In this document: in pieces, positions 8,549 through 18,440 of the stretch
Layout: each line of letters starts with the position of its first letter
Position numbering within the stretch: the first letter of the stretch is position 1
Source: Mucilaginibacter sp. CSA2-8R
Lineage (GTDB): Bacteria; Bacteroidota; Bacteroidia; Sphingobacteriales; Sphingobacteriaceae
Reading direction: 5' to 3'
Length of the DNA stretch: 64,000 bases
Assembly (NCBI RefSeq): GCF_038806765.1
Contig: NZ_CP152389.1
Location: forward strand, 2,046,001 to 2,110,000
Notes under the pieces: model-generated
What the model was told of the DNA's origin: nothing
Database searches by the model: none
Seen by the model: only the letters and a program-made list of their open reading frames with translations
Program-made: the position numbers and the translations under genes

Positions 8549-10129
8549 ATGAAAATTCTCAAATCTGTTTTTACGGTTTCTACCTTGCTGCTGTCGTACA
8601 CGGCAATGGCACAAACCAGTCCCGGTAAACCGTTAACTATAACCATTGATGCTAAGAATACGGCTCAAACCATACACAATATCGGCGCTTCGGGCTGCTG
8701 GTTTTCTGAGGGCATAGGCAAGTACTGGCCTGTTGCCAAACGCGAAAAAATGGCCGAGCTGTTGTTTAGTAAAGAACGGGATGCTCAAGGTAATCCTAAA
8801 GGCATCGGGCTTTCGGCCTGGCGGTTTAATATCGGTGGCGGTACCGCCGAGCAGGGCGATAGCAGTGGCATTAAAGATTTCCGTAAGCGGGTGGAGTGCT
8901 TCTTGGCACCCGATGGTACTTACGACTGGAACAAGCAGGCAGGTTATCAATGGTTTTTGCGCAAGGCTAAGGCCTACGGTGTCGAAAACCTGATAGCGTT
9001 TTCGAATACGCCGCCGGTACAGTTTAATAAAAACGGCAGGGGCTTTAAAACCGAAAAAGACTACAAGGCTAATTTAAAGCCTGAAAAATATGATGCCTAC
9101 GCGGATTTCTTGACCGAGGTGGTTAAACACTTTGATCAAGAAGGTTTACATTTTAGCTATTTGAGCCCGGTAAACGAGCCGCAGTGGGATTGGTCTAACA
9201 AACCGGGCCAAGCCAGCCAGGAGGGCAGCCCCTGGAGCAACGACGATATCTATAAGGTAACGAAAGCGGTAGATGCTTCATTAGAAGGCAAAAAACTTAA
9301 CACTCAAATACTGACGACAGAGGCAGCCATGCTCACCTATTTATATGAAGGGAAGTCGCAATCGTCTAAACAGATACAAAACTTTTATACTGATACCAGC
9401 GCTAATTCGTTTAAAAAACTGAAACACGTCCCCAATTTTATAGCCGGACATAGTTATTTTACCGACAGCAACGATAGCAGCATCGTGTCAGTCAGAAAAA
9501 AACTGGCCGATACCACTCACAAATATGGCATTGAGTTTTGGCAATCAGAATACTCCATGTTAGGCGATGGTTACAAAGAGGGATCAAAAGAAAAGCGTAG
9601 CCAAATTGACTGTGCGTTGTTTTTAGCCAAAATAATTAACCAGGATATCACCGTAGGCAACGCCGCAGCCTGGCAACTCTGGAACTCGTGGGAGCCCGGC
9701 AGTGCCGAATTTGACACCCGCTACTACCTCATTGCGTTGAAGCCGGCTAATACCGCTTATACCGATGGTGATTTTACAGTCACTAAAAACTTGTGGGCCA
9801 TGGGTAACTATAGCCTGTTTGTGCGCCCCGGCATGAAACGCGTCAATGTTGACCGGGCAGATAATCTGAGCCCTGAAAAAATTACGCAGGATGTAATGCT
9901 GGCTGCCTTTACCGGCGGAAAGGATAAATTAGTGATAGTTGCCCTCAATTATACCAACGAGGCAAGAACCATTAATCCGCAATTTAAAAACTTGAAGTCC
10001 GTTAAAAAATACCACACTTACGTTACCTCGGCTGGTGCTAACGATAATTTGCGTCCGTCGGCCGAGCAAAAACTTACGAGTGCAATCAGCTTACAACCGA
10101 GGTCTGTAACCACCATTGTATTTAATTAA
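8549..10129 (+). CDS. secreted GH30-family glycosidase (endo-1,6-galactanase-like)
   Basis: A 526-residue enzyme counted from the ATG at 8549, which gives a normal signal peptide (MKILKSVFTVSTLLL, cleavage after AMA-Q); an in-frame ATG 15 bases upstream adds five residues. The clan-A catalytic acids are visible: acid/base E210 in SPVNEPQWDW and nucleophile E333 in WQSEYSML. The overall pattern (GASGCWFSEGIGKYW at the start, C-terminal beta-sandwich) is like Bacteroidota GH30 endo-beta-1,6-galactanases, but xylanase- or glucosidase-type members cannot be excluded. It is followed 26 bases later by a GH43 gene, consistent with attack on arabinogalactan side chains. Confidence 0.82.
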   Translation: MKILKSVFTVSTLLLSYTAMAQTSPGKPLTITIDAKNTAQTIHNIGASGCWFSEGIGKYWPVAKREKMAELLFSKERDAQGNPKGIGLSAWRFNIGGGTAEQGDSSGIKDFRKRVECFLAPDGTYDWNKQAGYQWFLRKAKAYGVENLIAFSNTPPVQFNKNGRGFKTEKDYKANLKPEKYDAYADFLTEVVKHFDQEGLHFSYLSPVNEPQWDWSNKPGQASQEGSPWSNDDIYKVTKAVDASLEGKKLNTQILTTEAAMLTYLYEGKSQSSKQIQNFYTDTSANSFKKLKHVPNFIAGHSYFTDSNDSSIVSVRKKLADTTHKYGIEFWQSEYSMLGDGYKEGSKEKRSQIDCALFLAKIINQDITVGNAAAWQLWNSWEPGSAEFDTRYYLIALKPANTAYTDGDFTVTKNLWAMGNYSLFVRPGMKRVNVDRADNLSPEKITQDVMLAAFTGGKDKLVIVALNYTNEARTINPQFKNLKSVKKYHTYVTSAGANDNLRPSAEQKLTSAISLQPRSVTTIVFN

Positions 10130-10155
10130 GATACTTAAAAAAATTATATCTGTTT

Positions 10156-11139
10156 ATGATTACTAAAAACCTCAGGTTGACCTGCTTACTGTTGGGGGCG
10201 TTAAGCTTTAATGCTTCGGCGCAAAAAAAGGCCGGTAAGCAGCCATACTCGGCCTACTTGTTTGCTTACTTTACAGGCAACAGTAAAAACGAAGAGTCCA
10301 TTCATTTTGCTTTAAGCGATGATGGTTATCATTTTAAAGCGTTAAACCACGACCAGCCGGTGATTCCGTCGGCTGAAATCAGTGCTACCGGTGGTGTGCG
10401 CGACCCACATATTTTGCGTGGGGCTGATGGCAAAACCTTTTATATGGTGGCTACCGATATGGTATCAGCCAATGGCTGGGACTCTAACCGCGGGATGGTG
10501 CTGCTCAAATCGACAGATTTGACACACTGGACATCAAGCAAAGTTAATATCCCTTCTACTTTTCCGGAGTTTGCTCAGGTAAACCGGGTATGGGCGCCGC
10601 AAACTATTTACGATGCCAAAAACGGCAAGTATATGATCTATTGGTCAATGCGTGCCGGCAGCGAACCTGATAAGATTTATTACGCTTATGCCAATAAAGA
10701 CTTTACCGGTTTTGAGTCAAAGCCTAAGCAGCTTTTTTTCAAGCCGGACAATGGCGCTACCATTGATGGCGACATCATTAATAAAGATGGCAAATACTAC
10801 CTGTTTTTTAAAACAGAAGGTTCGGGCTCAGGTATCAAAGTGGCTGTGTCCGACCAGTTAACCGGTGGTTATGTGCTCAGAGATAAATACGTACAACAAA
10901 CCAAATACCCGGTTGAAGGTGCCGGCGTTTTTAAATTGAATAACGGCGAAGGATACATCCTGATGTATGATGTATATACCAAAGGTAAATACCAGTTTAC
11001 CAAAAGTGCCGATCTGGAAAACTTTACGCTGATTGATAACGAGGTCAGCATGGATTTCCATCCCCGCCACGGTACGGTAATGCCTATCACCAGCAAAGAA
11101 GAAAAGAATTTGCTAAAAGAGTGGGGCGATAAAAAGTAA
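10156..11139 (+). CDS. secreted GH43-family glycosidase (arabinosidase-like)
   Basis: A 327-residue five-bladed beta-propeller glycosidase with a signal peptide ending ASA-Q. Family features: the acidic FAYFTGN strand near the mature N terminus, VRDPHIL, an aspartate in IDGDIINKDGKYYLFF and the probable general acid Glu in YPVEGAGVFK. It is co-directional with and close to the GH30 gene and ends at a strong terminator, so the two form a short operon. Arabinofuranosidase or galactosidase activity is inferred from family and neighbour; substrate not certain. Confidence 0.8.
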   Translation: MITKNLRLTCLLLGALSFNASAQKKAGKQPYSAYLFAYFTGNSKNEESIHFALSDDGYHFKALNHDQPVIPSAEISATGGVRDPHILRGADGKTFYMVATDMVSANGWDSNRGMVLLKSTDLTHWTSSKVNIPSTFPEFAQVNRVWAPQTIYDAKNGKYMIYWSMRAGSEPDKIYYAYANKDFTGFESKPKQLFFKPDNGATIDGDIINKDGKYYLFFKTEGSGSGIKVAVSDQLTGGYVLRDKYVQQTKYPVEGAGVFKLNNGEGYILMYDVYTKGKYQFTKSADLENFTLIDNEVSMDFHPRHGTVMPITSKEEKNLLKEWGDKK

Positions 11140-11193
11140 GCCGTTATCTTCCAGCAACTGTTAAAGGGCGAAAGCCTTTGCTATACAAATAAA

Positions 11194-11240
11194 ACACCCC
11201 GGTCATCAATCCATTTATATGCGATTGATGACCGGGGTGT
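11194..11240. terminator. bidirectional terminator between convergent genes
   Basis: A perfect 18-bp inverted repeat, ACACCCCGGTCATCAATC (11194-11211) and its complement (11223-11240), with an 11-base loop. It sits between the stop codons of two convergent genes; AAA runs on the left and a TTT-containing stretch on the right fit use from both sides. Confidence 0.88.
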
Positions 11241-11259
11241 TGATGTTTAAGGGGGCTTT

Positions 11260-13965
11260 TTACTTGCCGCTGACCATCAAGGTGATGGTGTTGTTCGTTT
11301 TAACCGCTGACGGGATAAAGTAGTAACCATCCGTGCCTTTTTTATACTGTGGCGCAAGCTTCGCGGTTTTACCTACAGGGGTTTCAATATTTAAATAGGT
11401 GTCGCCGGTTATGTTCAGTTTCACTTCACCGGTTTGCGGGTTGTAGTCTACTTGCTTAATACGACCCGACGCAGTAGTTAGCCATAGCTTTTTATCGGCT
11501 AAAAATACCCGGCTTTGGCCTGCTGCGGTGATGTCGGTTTTTACCCAGGCACCGTTTTGGGTGAGGTTGCCGCCAAAAGCGGTCCAGCCAAAATCAGGAT
11601 GTTTAACAATATAAGTGGCCGAGTTTACCGCATAACCATAAAAGCCCGGACCATAATCGCTTGCATAAGCATCAATCGCCAATGTTGATGGATAGGAGTG
11701 AAATGCCGCCGGGCCAAAACCATCTTGGGTAATGTTTGATAATGCACCCATTGAGCCGGCATAACCGGTACGCAACAGGTAAAAATCAGCCGGATTTTTG
11801 CGGTAGGCTGTTAATAGTGGGATGGCGTTAAGCGCCGAACCGTAGTGGTGCAACTGCCGCTCTACGCGGGCCAGTTTGCCGCCAAACAAAAAGTCCCAGT
11901 AGCGGCGGGCGCTACCATTATAGCCCCAATGTGGCACGGCAGGCACGTAAGCTAAAATGGCGTTCAGGGTTACATCCGCCTTATCGTTGTAGCCAAAATA
12001 GTTGGTCCACATGTAAACCTCTTCCTGCCCGGTCGAATCCCAGGGCATTTCGCTGCCAAACGGATATTGCAAGGTGCGCCAGTGCTGCGCCCGCATTTTC
12101 ATTTTGCTTTCCAGGTCGGCCGCCATGGCGGTCATGCCTTCGCGCTGCAAATCTTTCAAAATAAACAAAAATACAGAACCTTCCATCTGGCCAAACTGCA
12201 CATAGTAAGGCGCAATATTCACCATTGCTACTGTGGTATGGTAGGCTTTTTCTAAACTGGTTTTCCAGTCGATGTCATTCATTTTATGATACCGGCCCAA
12301 GCGGTACATTATCCAATGAGCCGCTGCCACATGGGGGTAATTATAAGAACGTTCCAGGTTAGCGGCTTCTTTTTTAGGCCAGGCCGTCCAGCCCGTATAC
12401 CGGATGCTGTCATTATACGTTCCCGGCGGAACCAGTTTGGGTTCGTAGTAAAACAAGCTCTTTTTAACGCCGTATTTTTGCGGACCAGAGTCTACCTGCA
12501 GGTGTCCCCAAAGCGTTTCGTTGGCAAAGCGTTTAAGCTTTTCTATTTCCTGTCGGTTGGGCGCTAATAGCTGTTTCATCATAGCAGCCAGCCAACTGCC
12601 CGACCCGGCCTCATCGCTCAGGCCCGCAAACCAGGCTCTGCGCTCCTGGGTAAGCTGTCTTTTCATCTGGTAGTCGTAATTAATTACCGACGGCGACCGT
12701 TTAAAGTAATCGTTAGGTTCGTCAAACCACTGTTTGGTAGTCAAAAAGTTTCCTAAATCGTTAATGGCATCATCCTGCGATTTAATCACTTTATAGCTAA
12801 TGGTTTGCAGCGTATTGTCATCATAAACAATGCTTACACGCGCCCTTCCCCAGGTGTTACCTTTAACGATATAGTCCTGGTATCCGCCGGCGGTTTTGGC
12901 TGTTTTAGTAACGGTTAACACATTTGCAGGATAAACCGATATGCTTTTTACCGCCTTGAAATAGTTAATTATTAGCCTGCCGGTTTCGTTCATGGGTAAT
13001 ACATAGCCGGGCAAACCCACTGCAACCGGGCGTTTTTGGCGGGTAAGTTCGGCCTCTACTGTTCGGATAGACGGTGCAAGCACAAATTTTATGGCAAAGC
13101 TTTTAGCAGCACCCGGTTTAAGGATGGTAGAGGTAGGGTTGTTCCATTGCTCTGCTCTTTTCCACTCGTTTTCTGCATATGCTTTAGAATTTACCATCCA
13201 CTCATGGAAACCCTCAAAGGCAATGCCCCGCGGTGTTAAATCATCATTAAGCGGGTTATAAGCTTCCAGCGGTGTATTTTGATAAGGCAATACCAACAAG
13301 CTGGCACCTTTACCATGCAGGCGGTTTACCTCCAGGTAACCGGCATCAGCACCAATATACGGGTCGGCAAAAACGTTTTCCCGGTGGGCTTCCTCCAGTT
13401 TCTTGCCTTCCAAAATATTGTTGAAAATAAGCGGTATACCCAGCGCGCCTATTTCTACATCTGATGATGAGTTATTGGTAATCAGAAAGCGCAGCACCAG
13501 GTTGCCGTTTTCGGTTTCCCAATAACGTTTTACGTTAAGCGGCAGGTCGGCGGGCAGGGTAGGGCTTAAATCGGCCGCTGCCAAAACATGGGCACTAACG
13601 GGTAGTGCCTTTACGGGCTGGCGGCGGTAAGCCGTTGAGTAGCTTTTCCAGACAGCATTGCCTGTTCTTACCCGTAATCTGATATCGCCAAAATGGTATA
13701 AACTATCTTTGTCTCGCTGTTGCAAGCGGTCGCCCGGCGCATAGTTAAAGCTGGTGTCGGCAAGTGGCGACAGGGCAGCCATAGTTTGCGACGAATTAAC
13801 CAGCTTAAGCTTAAACAATTTGGTTTGATACTGGTGTATGCCTTGTTCCAGGTGCAGGGTTGATGGTTTTTTTTCTATTGCTTGCCACGACTGTGCGTAA
13901 ACAGGGGCAGCAAATCCGGAAGCAAGAAGACCGGCTAAAAATGATTTTTTTATAAGAAATAGCAT
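11260..13965 (-). CDS. large secreted protein, DUF5695-like
   Basis: A 901-residue protein with a signal peptide (cleavage near APVYA-Q). I recognise it as similar to Bacteroidota DUF5695 proteins found near polysaccharide-use genes; no reaction is established to my knowledge. The first 350 residues look like beta-rich domains (long alternating strands, VLPYQNTP), and the central and C-terminal part (about 400-800) is helix-rich with many Trp, Tyr and His, as in an alpha/alpha-toroid glycosidase or lyase. It converges with the GH43 gene, so it is a separate transcription unit facing the same locus. No catalytic residues can be assigned. Confidence 0.65.
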   Translation of the reverse strand: MLFLIKKSFLAGLLASGFAAPVYAQSWQAIEKKPSTLHLEQGIHQYQTKLFKLKLVNSSQTMAALSPLADTSFNYAPGDRLQQRDKDSLYHFGDIRLRVRTGNAVWKSYSTAYRRQPVKALPVSAHVLAAADLSPTLPADLPLNVKRYWETENGNLVLRFLITNNSSSDVEIGALGIPLIFNNILEGKKLEEAHRENVFADPYIGADAGYLEVNRLHGKGASLLVLPYQNTPLEAYNPLNDDLTPRGIAFEGFHEWMVNSKAYAENEWKRAEQWNNPTSTILKPGAAKSFAIKFVLAPSIRTVEAELTRQKRPVAVGLPGYVLPMNETGRLIINYFKAVKSISVYPANVLTVTKTAKTAGGYQDYIVKGNTWGRARVSIVYDDNTLQTISYKVIKSQDDAINDLGNFLTTKQWFDEPNDYFKRSPSVINYDYQMKRQLTQERRAWFAGLSDEAGSGSWLAAMMKQLLAPNRQEIEKLKRFANETLWGHLQVDSGPQKYGVKKSLFYYEPKLVPPGTYNDSIRYTGWTAWPKKEAANLERSYNYPHVAAAHWIMYRLGRYHKMNDIDWKTSLEKAYHTTVAMVNIAPYYVQFGQMEGSVFLFILKDLQREGMTAMAADLESKMKMRAQHWRTLQYPFGSEMPWDSTGQEEVYMWTNYFGYNDKADVTLNAILAYVPAVPHWGYNGSARRYWDFLFGGKLARVERQLHHYGSALNAIPLLTAYRKNPADFYLLRTGYAGSMGALSNITQDGFGPAAFHSYPSTLAIDAYASDYGPGFYGYAVNSATYIVKHPDFGWTAFGGNLTQNGAWVKTDITAAGQSRVFLADKKLWLTTASGRIKQVDYNPQTGEVKLNITGDTYLNIETPVGKTAKLAPQYKKGTDGYYFIPSAVKTNNTITLMVSGK

Positions 13966-14287
13966 TTACGGCGTTGCTGTTTAACAATGATTAGTAATGA
14001 TGAATGTTGGAAAAATCTGCTTTGTAATTCTATAAAGTAAACATTAATTTTACTTAAATACAGGGGGTAAACTGTTATTTATAGTGGGATTTATTTTCTT
14101 ATCGCAAAAATTCGCTGACTGACTGGACATGCCAACGGTTAACCTGATTCCATTATTGAATGTCAATCGCTTTTATTGTCTCAAATTAGTTACTTGCTTT
14201 TGATGTAATTTCATAGATATTTGATTTAAGCCGGTGCCTTATGCCGGACGTACCAATTATACTTATTGTAATAAACCTAAATTTAAG
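13966..14287. other. divergent intergenic region
   Basis: About 320 bases between two outward-facing genes. It must hold promoters for the DUF5695-like gene and the six-gene oxidoreductase run. AT-rich, with no exact TAnnTTTG box close to either start and no notable repeat. Confidence 0.45.
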
Positions 14288-15646
14288 ATGATGGAGAATT
14301 CACGCCGCAAATTCATCAAGCAGGCATCTATGGCCGGTGCCGGGGTAATGCTTGCCAAAACCAGCTGGAGCGCCAAGAGTTATAAGCGCATTATTGGCGC
14401 TAACGACCGTGTGCGGGTTGGTGTGATTGGCTTTTCAGACAGGCACCGCAGTTCGCACATGCCGTGCTTTATGAACCATTACAAAGAGCTGAATTTTGAG
14501 ATCGTGGGCGTATCCGACATCTGGAAAAAACGGCGGGAAGAGGGTGCGGCCATGTGGAAAGATAAAATGCAGCATGATGTAAAAGCTTTCCGCAACAACG
14601 AAGAAATGTATGGCAGTAAAATGGTGGATGCCGTGTTTATCAGCACGGCCGATTTTCAGCATGCCCTGCATACCATCGAGGCGGTAAAGGCCGGTTGCGA
14701 TGCGTACGTAGAAAAACCTTTTGCCGAAACCATGGCCGACAACAAGGCCGCCCTTAAAGCTGTTAAAGAATCCAATAAAATCGTGCAAATTGGTTCGCAG
14801 CGCCGTAGCGGTGCCAATTACCATGCGGCTAACGATTTTATAAAATCGGGTAAATTCGGGCCGATTACCATGGTAGAGCTTACCTGGAATGTAAACCAAC
14901 CTGGCCGCTGGCGTCGCCCCGAACTGCTCCCGATACTGAAAGAAGAAGACACCGACTGGAAGCGCTTTTTAATGAACCGCCCTTACGAAAAGTTCGACCC
15001 GCGCATCTATCTTGAGTATCGTTTGTTCTGGCCATACTCGTCGGGGTTGCCGGGTCAGTGGATGAGCCACCAGATAGATACCGTGCATTGGTTTACCGGG
15101 TTAAAGCACCCGCGCAGCGTAGTAGCCAACGGCGGCATTTACCAGTGGAAAGACGGCCGGCGCAACTGGGATACTATTCTGGCCGCCTTTGATTACGGCC
15201 CGTTAGATGATATGTCGCAGGGTTTCCAGGTTTCGTTTGGTTCGCGTATGCATAACGGCGATGAGCATCCGGCCGAGATATATTATTCTAACGGTGGCGA
15301 GCTGAACCTCATTACGAACAAAATATCACCTAAGGGTGGTTTAACCGAACGAATGGCTGCGGCGATGGGCATGAAAGCCAATTTGCTGCCCGAGATTAGC
15401 TTAGAGAACGCAGACCCGGTGGTGGCCTCGGCCAATACGGGTGGCGATAGGCTAACCTCCAACCACGTGCGCAACTGGATGGAGTGTGTACGCAGCCGTA
15501 AACAACCCCATGCACCTATCGAGGCGGGTTACAGCCACAGCATAGCCAACATCATGACCACGGCTGCCGCCCATACCGGCTACAAGGCCACATTTGATGA
15601 AAAGGCGCAGGAAGTGGTGGTCAATGGTAAAGTTTTTAAATATTAA
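14288..15646 (+). CDS. Tat-exported Gfo/Idh/MocA-family oxidoreductase
   Basis: A 452-residue NAD(P)-dependent oxidoreductase counted from the ATG at 14288; this start places a twin-arginine motif (SRRKFIKQ) five residues in, whereas the longer frame has no sensible N terminus. The Rossmann motif is VGVIGFSDRHRSS and the family EKP motif is in YVEKPFAETM. The C-terminal half is the substrate-binding beta-sheet domain (GLPGQWMSHQIDTVHWF). Members of this group oxidise sugars, often at C3, in the periplasm. First gene of a six-gene run; the next gene starts five bases after its stop codon. Confidence 0.9.
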   Translation: MMENSRRKFIKQASMAGAGVMLAKTSWSAKSYKRIIGANDRVRVGVIGFSDRHRSSHMPCFMNHYKELNFEIVGVSDIWKKRREEGAAMWKDKMQHDVKAFRNNEEMYGSKMVDAVFISTADFQHALHTIEAVKAGCDAYVEKPFAETMADNKAALKAVKESNKIVQIGSQRRSGANYHAANDFIKSGKFGPITMVELTWNVNQPGRWRRPELLPILKEEDTDWKRFLMNRPYEKFDPRIYLEYRLFWPYSSGLPGQWMSHQIDTVHWFTGLKHPRSVVANGGIYQWKDGRRNWDTILAAFDYGPLDDMSQGFQVSFGSRMHNGDEHPAEIYYSNGGELNLITNKISPKGGLTERMAAAMGMKANLLPEISLENADPVVASANTGGDRLTSNHVRNWMECVRSRKQPHAPIEAGYSHSIANIMTTAAAHTGYKATFDEKAQEVVVNGKVFKY

Positions 15647-15650
15647 GGTT

Positions 15651-16691
15651 ATGCTCAATCGTAAACTTTTAGGCACCTTAACTTTGGCTGCAGGCATAGC
15701 TGCCAATACCTTTGCGCAGCAAATGCCGGTTACCGTAAAACGCAACGACCAGCAAAAAAAGGTGGAGGTGATGATAGGGGGTAAGCCATTCACCACTTTT
15801 TTATATCCCGACACACTCGAGAAGCCGGTGCTTTACCCGCTCATTGCGGCCGATGGCGCGGTAGTGACCCGTGGCTTTCCGCTTAACCCTAAGCCAGGCG
15901 ACCCTACCGACCACCCGCATCATATTGGCTTATGGTTTAATTTTGAAAACCTGAACGGGCTGGATTTTTGGAATAACTCTTATGCCATACCTGCCGACCG
16001 GAAAAACCAGTACGGCTGGATACGGACGGAAAAAATTACTGAAGCTAAAAGCGGCAATACCGGAATCCTGGCCTACCAGGCTAATTGGACTAACCAGAAC
16101 AAAGAGGTAATACTTACAGAAAACACCCGGTTTGAATTTAGCGGTAGCCAGAACAAGCGTGTTATTGACCGCATTACCACGCTGAAAGCCGTTAAGGAGG
16201 CTCTATTTACCGATGCTAAAGACGGTATGTTGGGTTTACGCCTGGCGCACGAGTTGCAAATGCCTACCACTAAAGACGAAAAGTTTACCGACAGCAAAGG
16301 CATTGTGACGGTGGTGAAAGGTGGTACCGATAAAATACCTAACGGCAATTACTTAACCAGCGAGGGCAAAACCGGCGATGCGGCCTGGAGCACCCGCGGT
16401 ACATGGTGCAAGGTGTTCGGCAAAATGGGAGCCGATTCGGTAAGTGTTGCCATCATCGACCATCCACAAAATCCTAATTATCCTACCTTTTGGCATGCAC
16501 GGGGTTATGGTTTATTTGCTGCCAATCCATTGGGCGAAAAGATTTTTACCAACGGTAAATCGGCCAAAAACCTGAAGCTGCAGCCAGGGCAGTCGGTTAC
16601 GTTTAAATACAGGGTAGTCATTAGCAACGGCACACAAACGCCGGATGCGAAGCAACTGAATACTATGGCCGGTAGTTTTGCTATACAGTAA
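15651..16691 (+). CDS. secreted DUF6807 (PmoA-like) protein
   Basis: A 346-residue protein counted from the ATG at 15651, which gives a signal peptide (LGTLTLAAGIAANTFA-Q). It matches the DUF6807/PmoA-like family by its PTDHPHHIGLWFNFEN block and ends in a beta-rich region. Members commonly neighbour Gfo/Idh/MocA oxidoreductases and DUF1080 proteins in Bacteroidota and Planctomycetota. Its function is not established; a role on an oxidised sugar or aglycone is inferred from the company it keeps. The conserved HPHH cluster could bind metal. Confidence 0.78.
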   Translation: MLNRKLLGTLTLAAGIAANTFAQQMPVTVKRNDQQKKVEVMIGGKPFTTFLYPDTLEKPVLYPLIAADGAVVTRGFPLNPKPGDPTDHPHHIGLWFNFENLNGLDFWNNSYAIPADRKNQYGWIRTEKITEAKSGNTGILAYQANWTNQNKEVILTENTRFEFSGSQNKRVIDRITTLKAVKEALFTDAKDGMLGLRLAHELQMPTTKDEKFTDSKGIVTVVKGGTDKIPNGNYLTSEGKTGDAAWSTRGTWCKVFGKMGADSVSVAIIDHPQNPNYPTFWHARGYGLFAANPLGEKIFTNGKSAKNLKLQPGQSVTFKYRVVISNGTQTPDAKQLNTMAGSFAIQ

Positions 16692-16712
16692 TCTCTCAAA
16701 ACCATTAACAAT

Positions 16713-17591
16713 ATGAAAAAGCCTACATATAAAGCAAAGCTACAAGTTGCTGTAGCCATGGTTTTGAGTTTACTGTTTACTGAGGCAAACGCTCAAAGCA
16801 AAAATCTGATCTTCCCGGAAGCGCCGGGTATCGTATCTTATACTTATCGTAATAACTTTGCCAAAGATGTACCTGCAACGCTCGATATCATTAAAAGCAA
16901 CGGCATTACCGATATCGAATTTTCGAATCTGTTTAAGCAAAAATCTGAAGATCTGCGCCGCATGCTCGACGAGCGTGGCCTGAAATGCTCGTCGTACGGG
17001 GTAAGCTACACCGATTTGGTCGACAAAACCGACGAGGTAGCCAGAGATGCTAAAAACCTGGGTGCCGATTATGTACGTATAGCAGGCATCCCGCACACTA
17101 AAGGCTCTTTTACGCTGGATAACGCCAAGCAGGCCATCGCCGATTTTAACCGCGTAGGCCAAATACTGAAAGATAAATACGGCTTGATGGTCATTTACCA
17201 CAACCACGGTTTTGAGTTTGAGCCTTACGAAAAAGGAACGCTTTACGACTATATGGTTAAAGAAACCAACCCGCAGTATGTAGGCTTAGAGCTGGATATA
17301 CTTTGGGCGTTCTTTCCCGGTCAGGACCCGGTTAAGCTTTTGAAATCTTATGGCAGCCGTTACAAGGCGCTGCACTTAAAAGATTTAAAGGCTGGCGTTA
17401 CCGGTAATAACTCCGGCGGAACCGACCAAAACAACGATGTAATTTTAGGAACCGGTCAAATTAACATCGCTGAGGTAATACGCGCCGCCAAAGCAGCGGG
17501 GGTAAAGCACTATTACATTGAGGACGAAAGCAGCGCCTCGATTGAGCAGGTACCTCAAAGCATTAAGTTTTTACATACTATCAAGAAGTAA
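16713..17591 (+). CDS. secreted sugar phosphate isomerase/epimerase-like TIM barrel
   Basis: A 292-residue xylose isomerase-like TIM barrel with a signal peptide (cleavage near TEANA-Q), unlike the cytoplasmic norm for isomerases. Metal-binding candidates are the His and Glu of IYHNHGFEFEP, the Glu and Asp of LELDILWAF, the His of LHLKDLK and the Glu of YIEDESS. In 3-keto-sugar pathways a member of this fold carries out the lyase or isomerase step on the oxidised glycoside. It lies 21 bases after the DUF6807 gene. Confidence 0.85.
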   Translation: MKKPTYKAKLQVAVAMVLSLLFTEANAQSKNLIFPEAPGIVSYTYRNNFAKDVPATLDIIKSNGITDIEFSNLFKQKSEDLRRMLDERGLKCSSYGVSYTDLVDKTDEVARDAKNLGADYVRIAGIPHTKGSFTLDNAKQAIADFNRVGQILKDKYGLMVIYHNHGFEFEPYEKGTLYDYMVKETNPQYVGLELDILWAFFPGQDPVKLLKSYGSRYKALHLKDLKAGVTGNNSGGTDQNNDVILGTGQINIAEVIRAAKAAGVKHYYIEDESSASIEQVPQSIKFLHTIKK

Positions 17592-17612
17592 GAGTCAACA
17601 AATCACTAAACA

Positions 17613-18365
17613 ATGAATATTAAAAAGCTTTATAAAGCATCGGTAATGACCGCGTTACTAATTGCCATAGGCAGTTTGGCCAACGCGCAGAATAATACGT
17701 TAACGGCTAAAGAGAAAAAAGAAGGCTGGAAGTTGCTATTCGACGGCAAAACCAGCAAAGGCTGGCGCAGCGCCAAATCCGAAAGCTTTCCGACCGGCTC
17801 TCCGGGCTGGGTGGTTAAAGACGGTACCATGACCATACAGGCTACTAATGGCGCCGAGTCGCAAAATGCAGGCGACATTGTTACCGTTGATGAGTACGGA
17901 CCTTTTGAAATGTCGTTCGATTTTAAGCTGACCCGCGGGGCTAACAGCGGCGTAAAATACTTTGTAACGCTTCAGGAAAAATCGGGCGGATCGGCCATCG
18001 GCCTGGAGTACCAGGTACTGGACGACGATGTGCATCCCGACGCTAAACTGGGCCGTGATGGGAACCGTACGCTGGCCTCGCTTTATGATTTAAAAACATC
18101 AGACAAAAAAGGTGCAGTACGGCCGATAGGCGAGTGGAACACCGGCAAAATCATTGTTTACCCAAACAACCACGTAGAGCACTGGCTAAACGGGAAAAAG
18201 GTGCTGGAGTATGAGCGCAAATCACCGGAGTACCGCGATCTGGTTAAGATGAGCAAGCACAAAGTATGGAAAGATTTTGGTGAGGCTGATAAAGGCCACA
18301 TCCTGCTGCAGGACCATGGCAACGAGGTAAGTTACCGGAATATAAAAATAAAAACATTGAAATAA
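17613..18365 (+). CDS. secreted DUF1080 protein (3-keto-glycoside hydrolase-like, PF06439)
   Basis: A 250-residue protein with signal peptide (ending LANA-Q) and a concanavalin-like beta-sandwich of the DUF1080 family: WKLLFDGKTSKGWR near the start, the GANSGVKYF core and LEYQVLDDD. The family includes hydrolases that cleave glycosides already oxidised to 3-keto form. Together with the flanking oxidoreductases and the isomerase-like protein this points to oxidation-dependent glycoside cleavage in the periplasm. The substrate is unknown. It starts 21 bases after the isomerase gene. Confidence 0.87.
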   Translation: MNIKKLYKASVMTALLIAIGSLANAQNNTLTAKEKKEGWKLLFDGKTSKGWRSAKSESFPTGSPGWVVKDGTMTIQATNGAESQNAGDIVTVDEYGPFEMSFDFKLTRGANSGVKYFVTLQEKSGGSAIGLEYQVLDDDVHPDAKLGRDGNRTLASLYDLKTSDKKGAVRPIGEWNTGKIIVYPNNHVEHWLNGKKVLEYERKSPEYRDLVKMSKHKVWKDFGEADKGHILLQDHGNEVSYRNIKIKTLK

Positions 18366-18440
18366 CGACGGATTAAGGTGTTTTTTGATGCCTGAGCTGT
18401 GACGATAGGCTGAGGCAATAAAGCATTGTCCATCATCTGC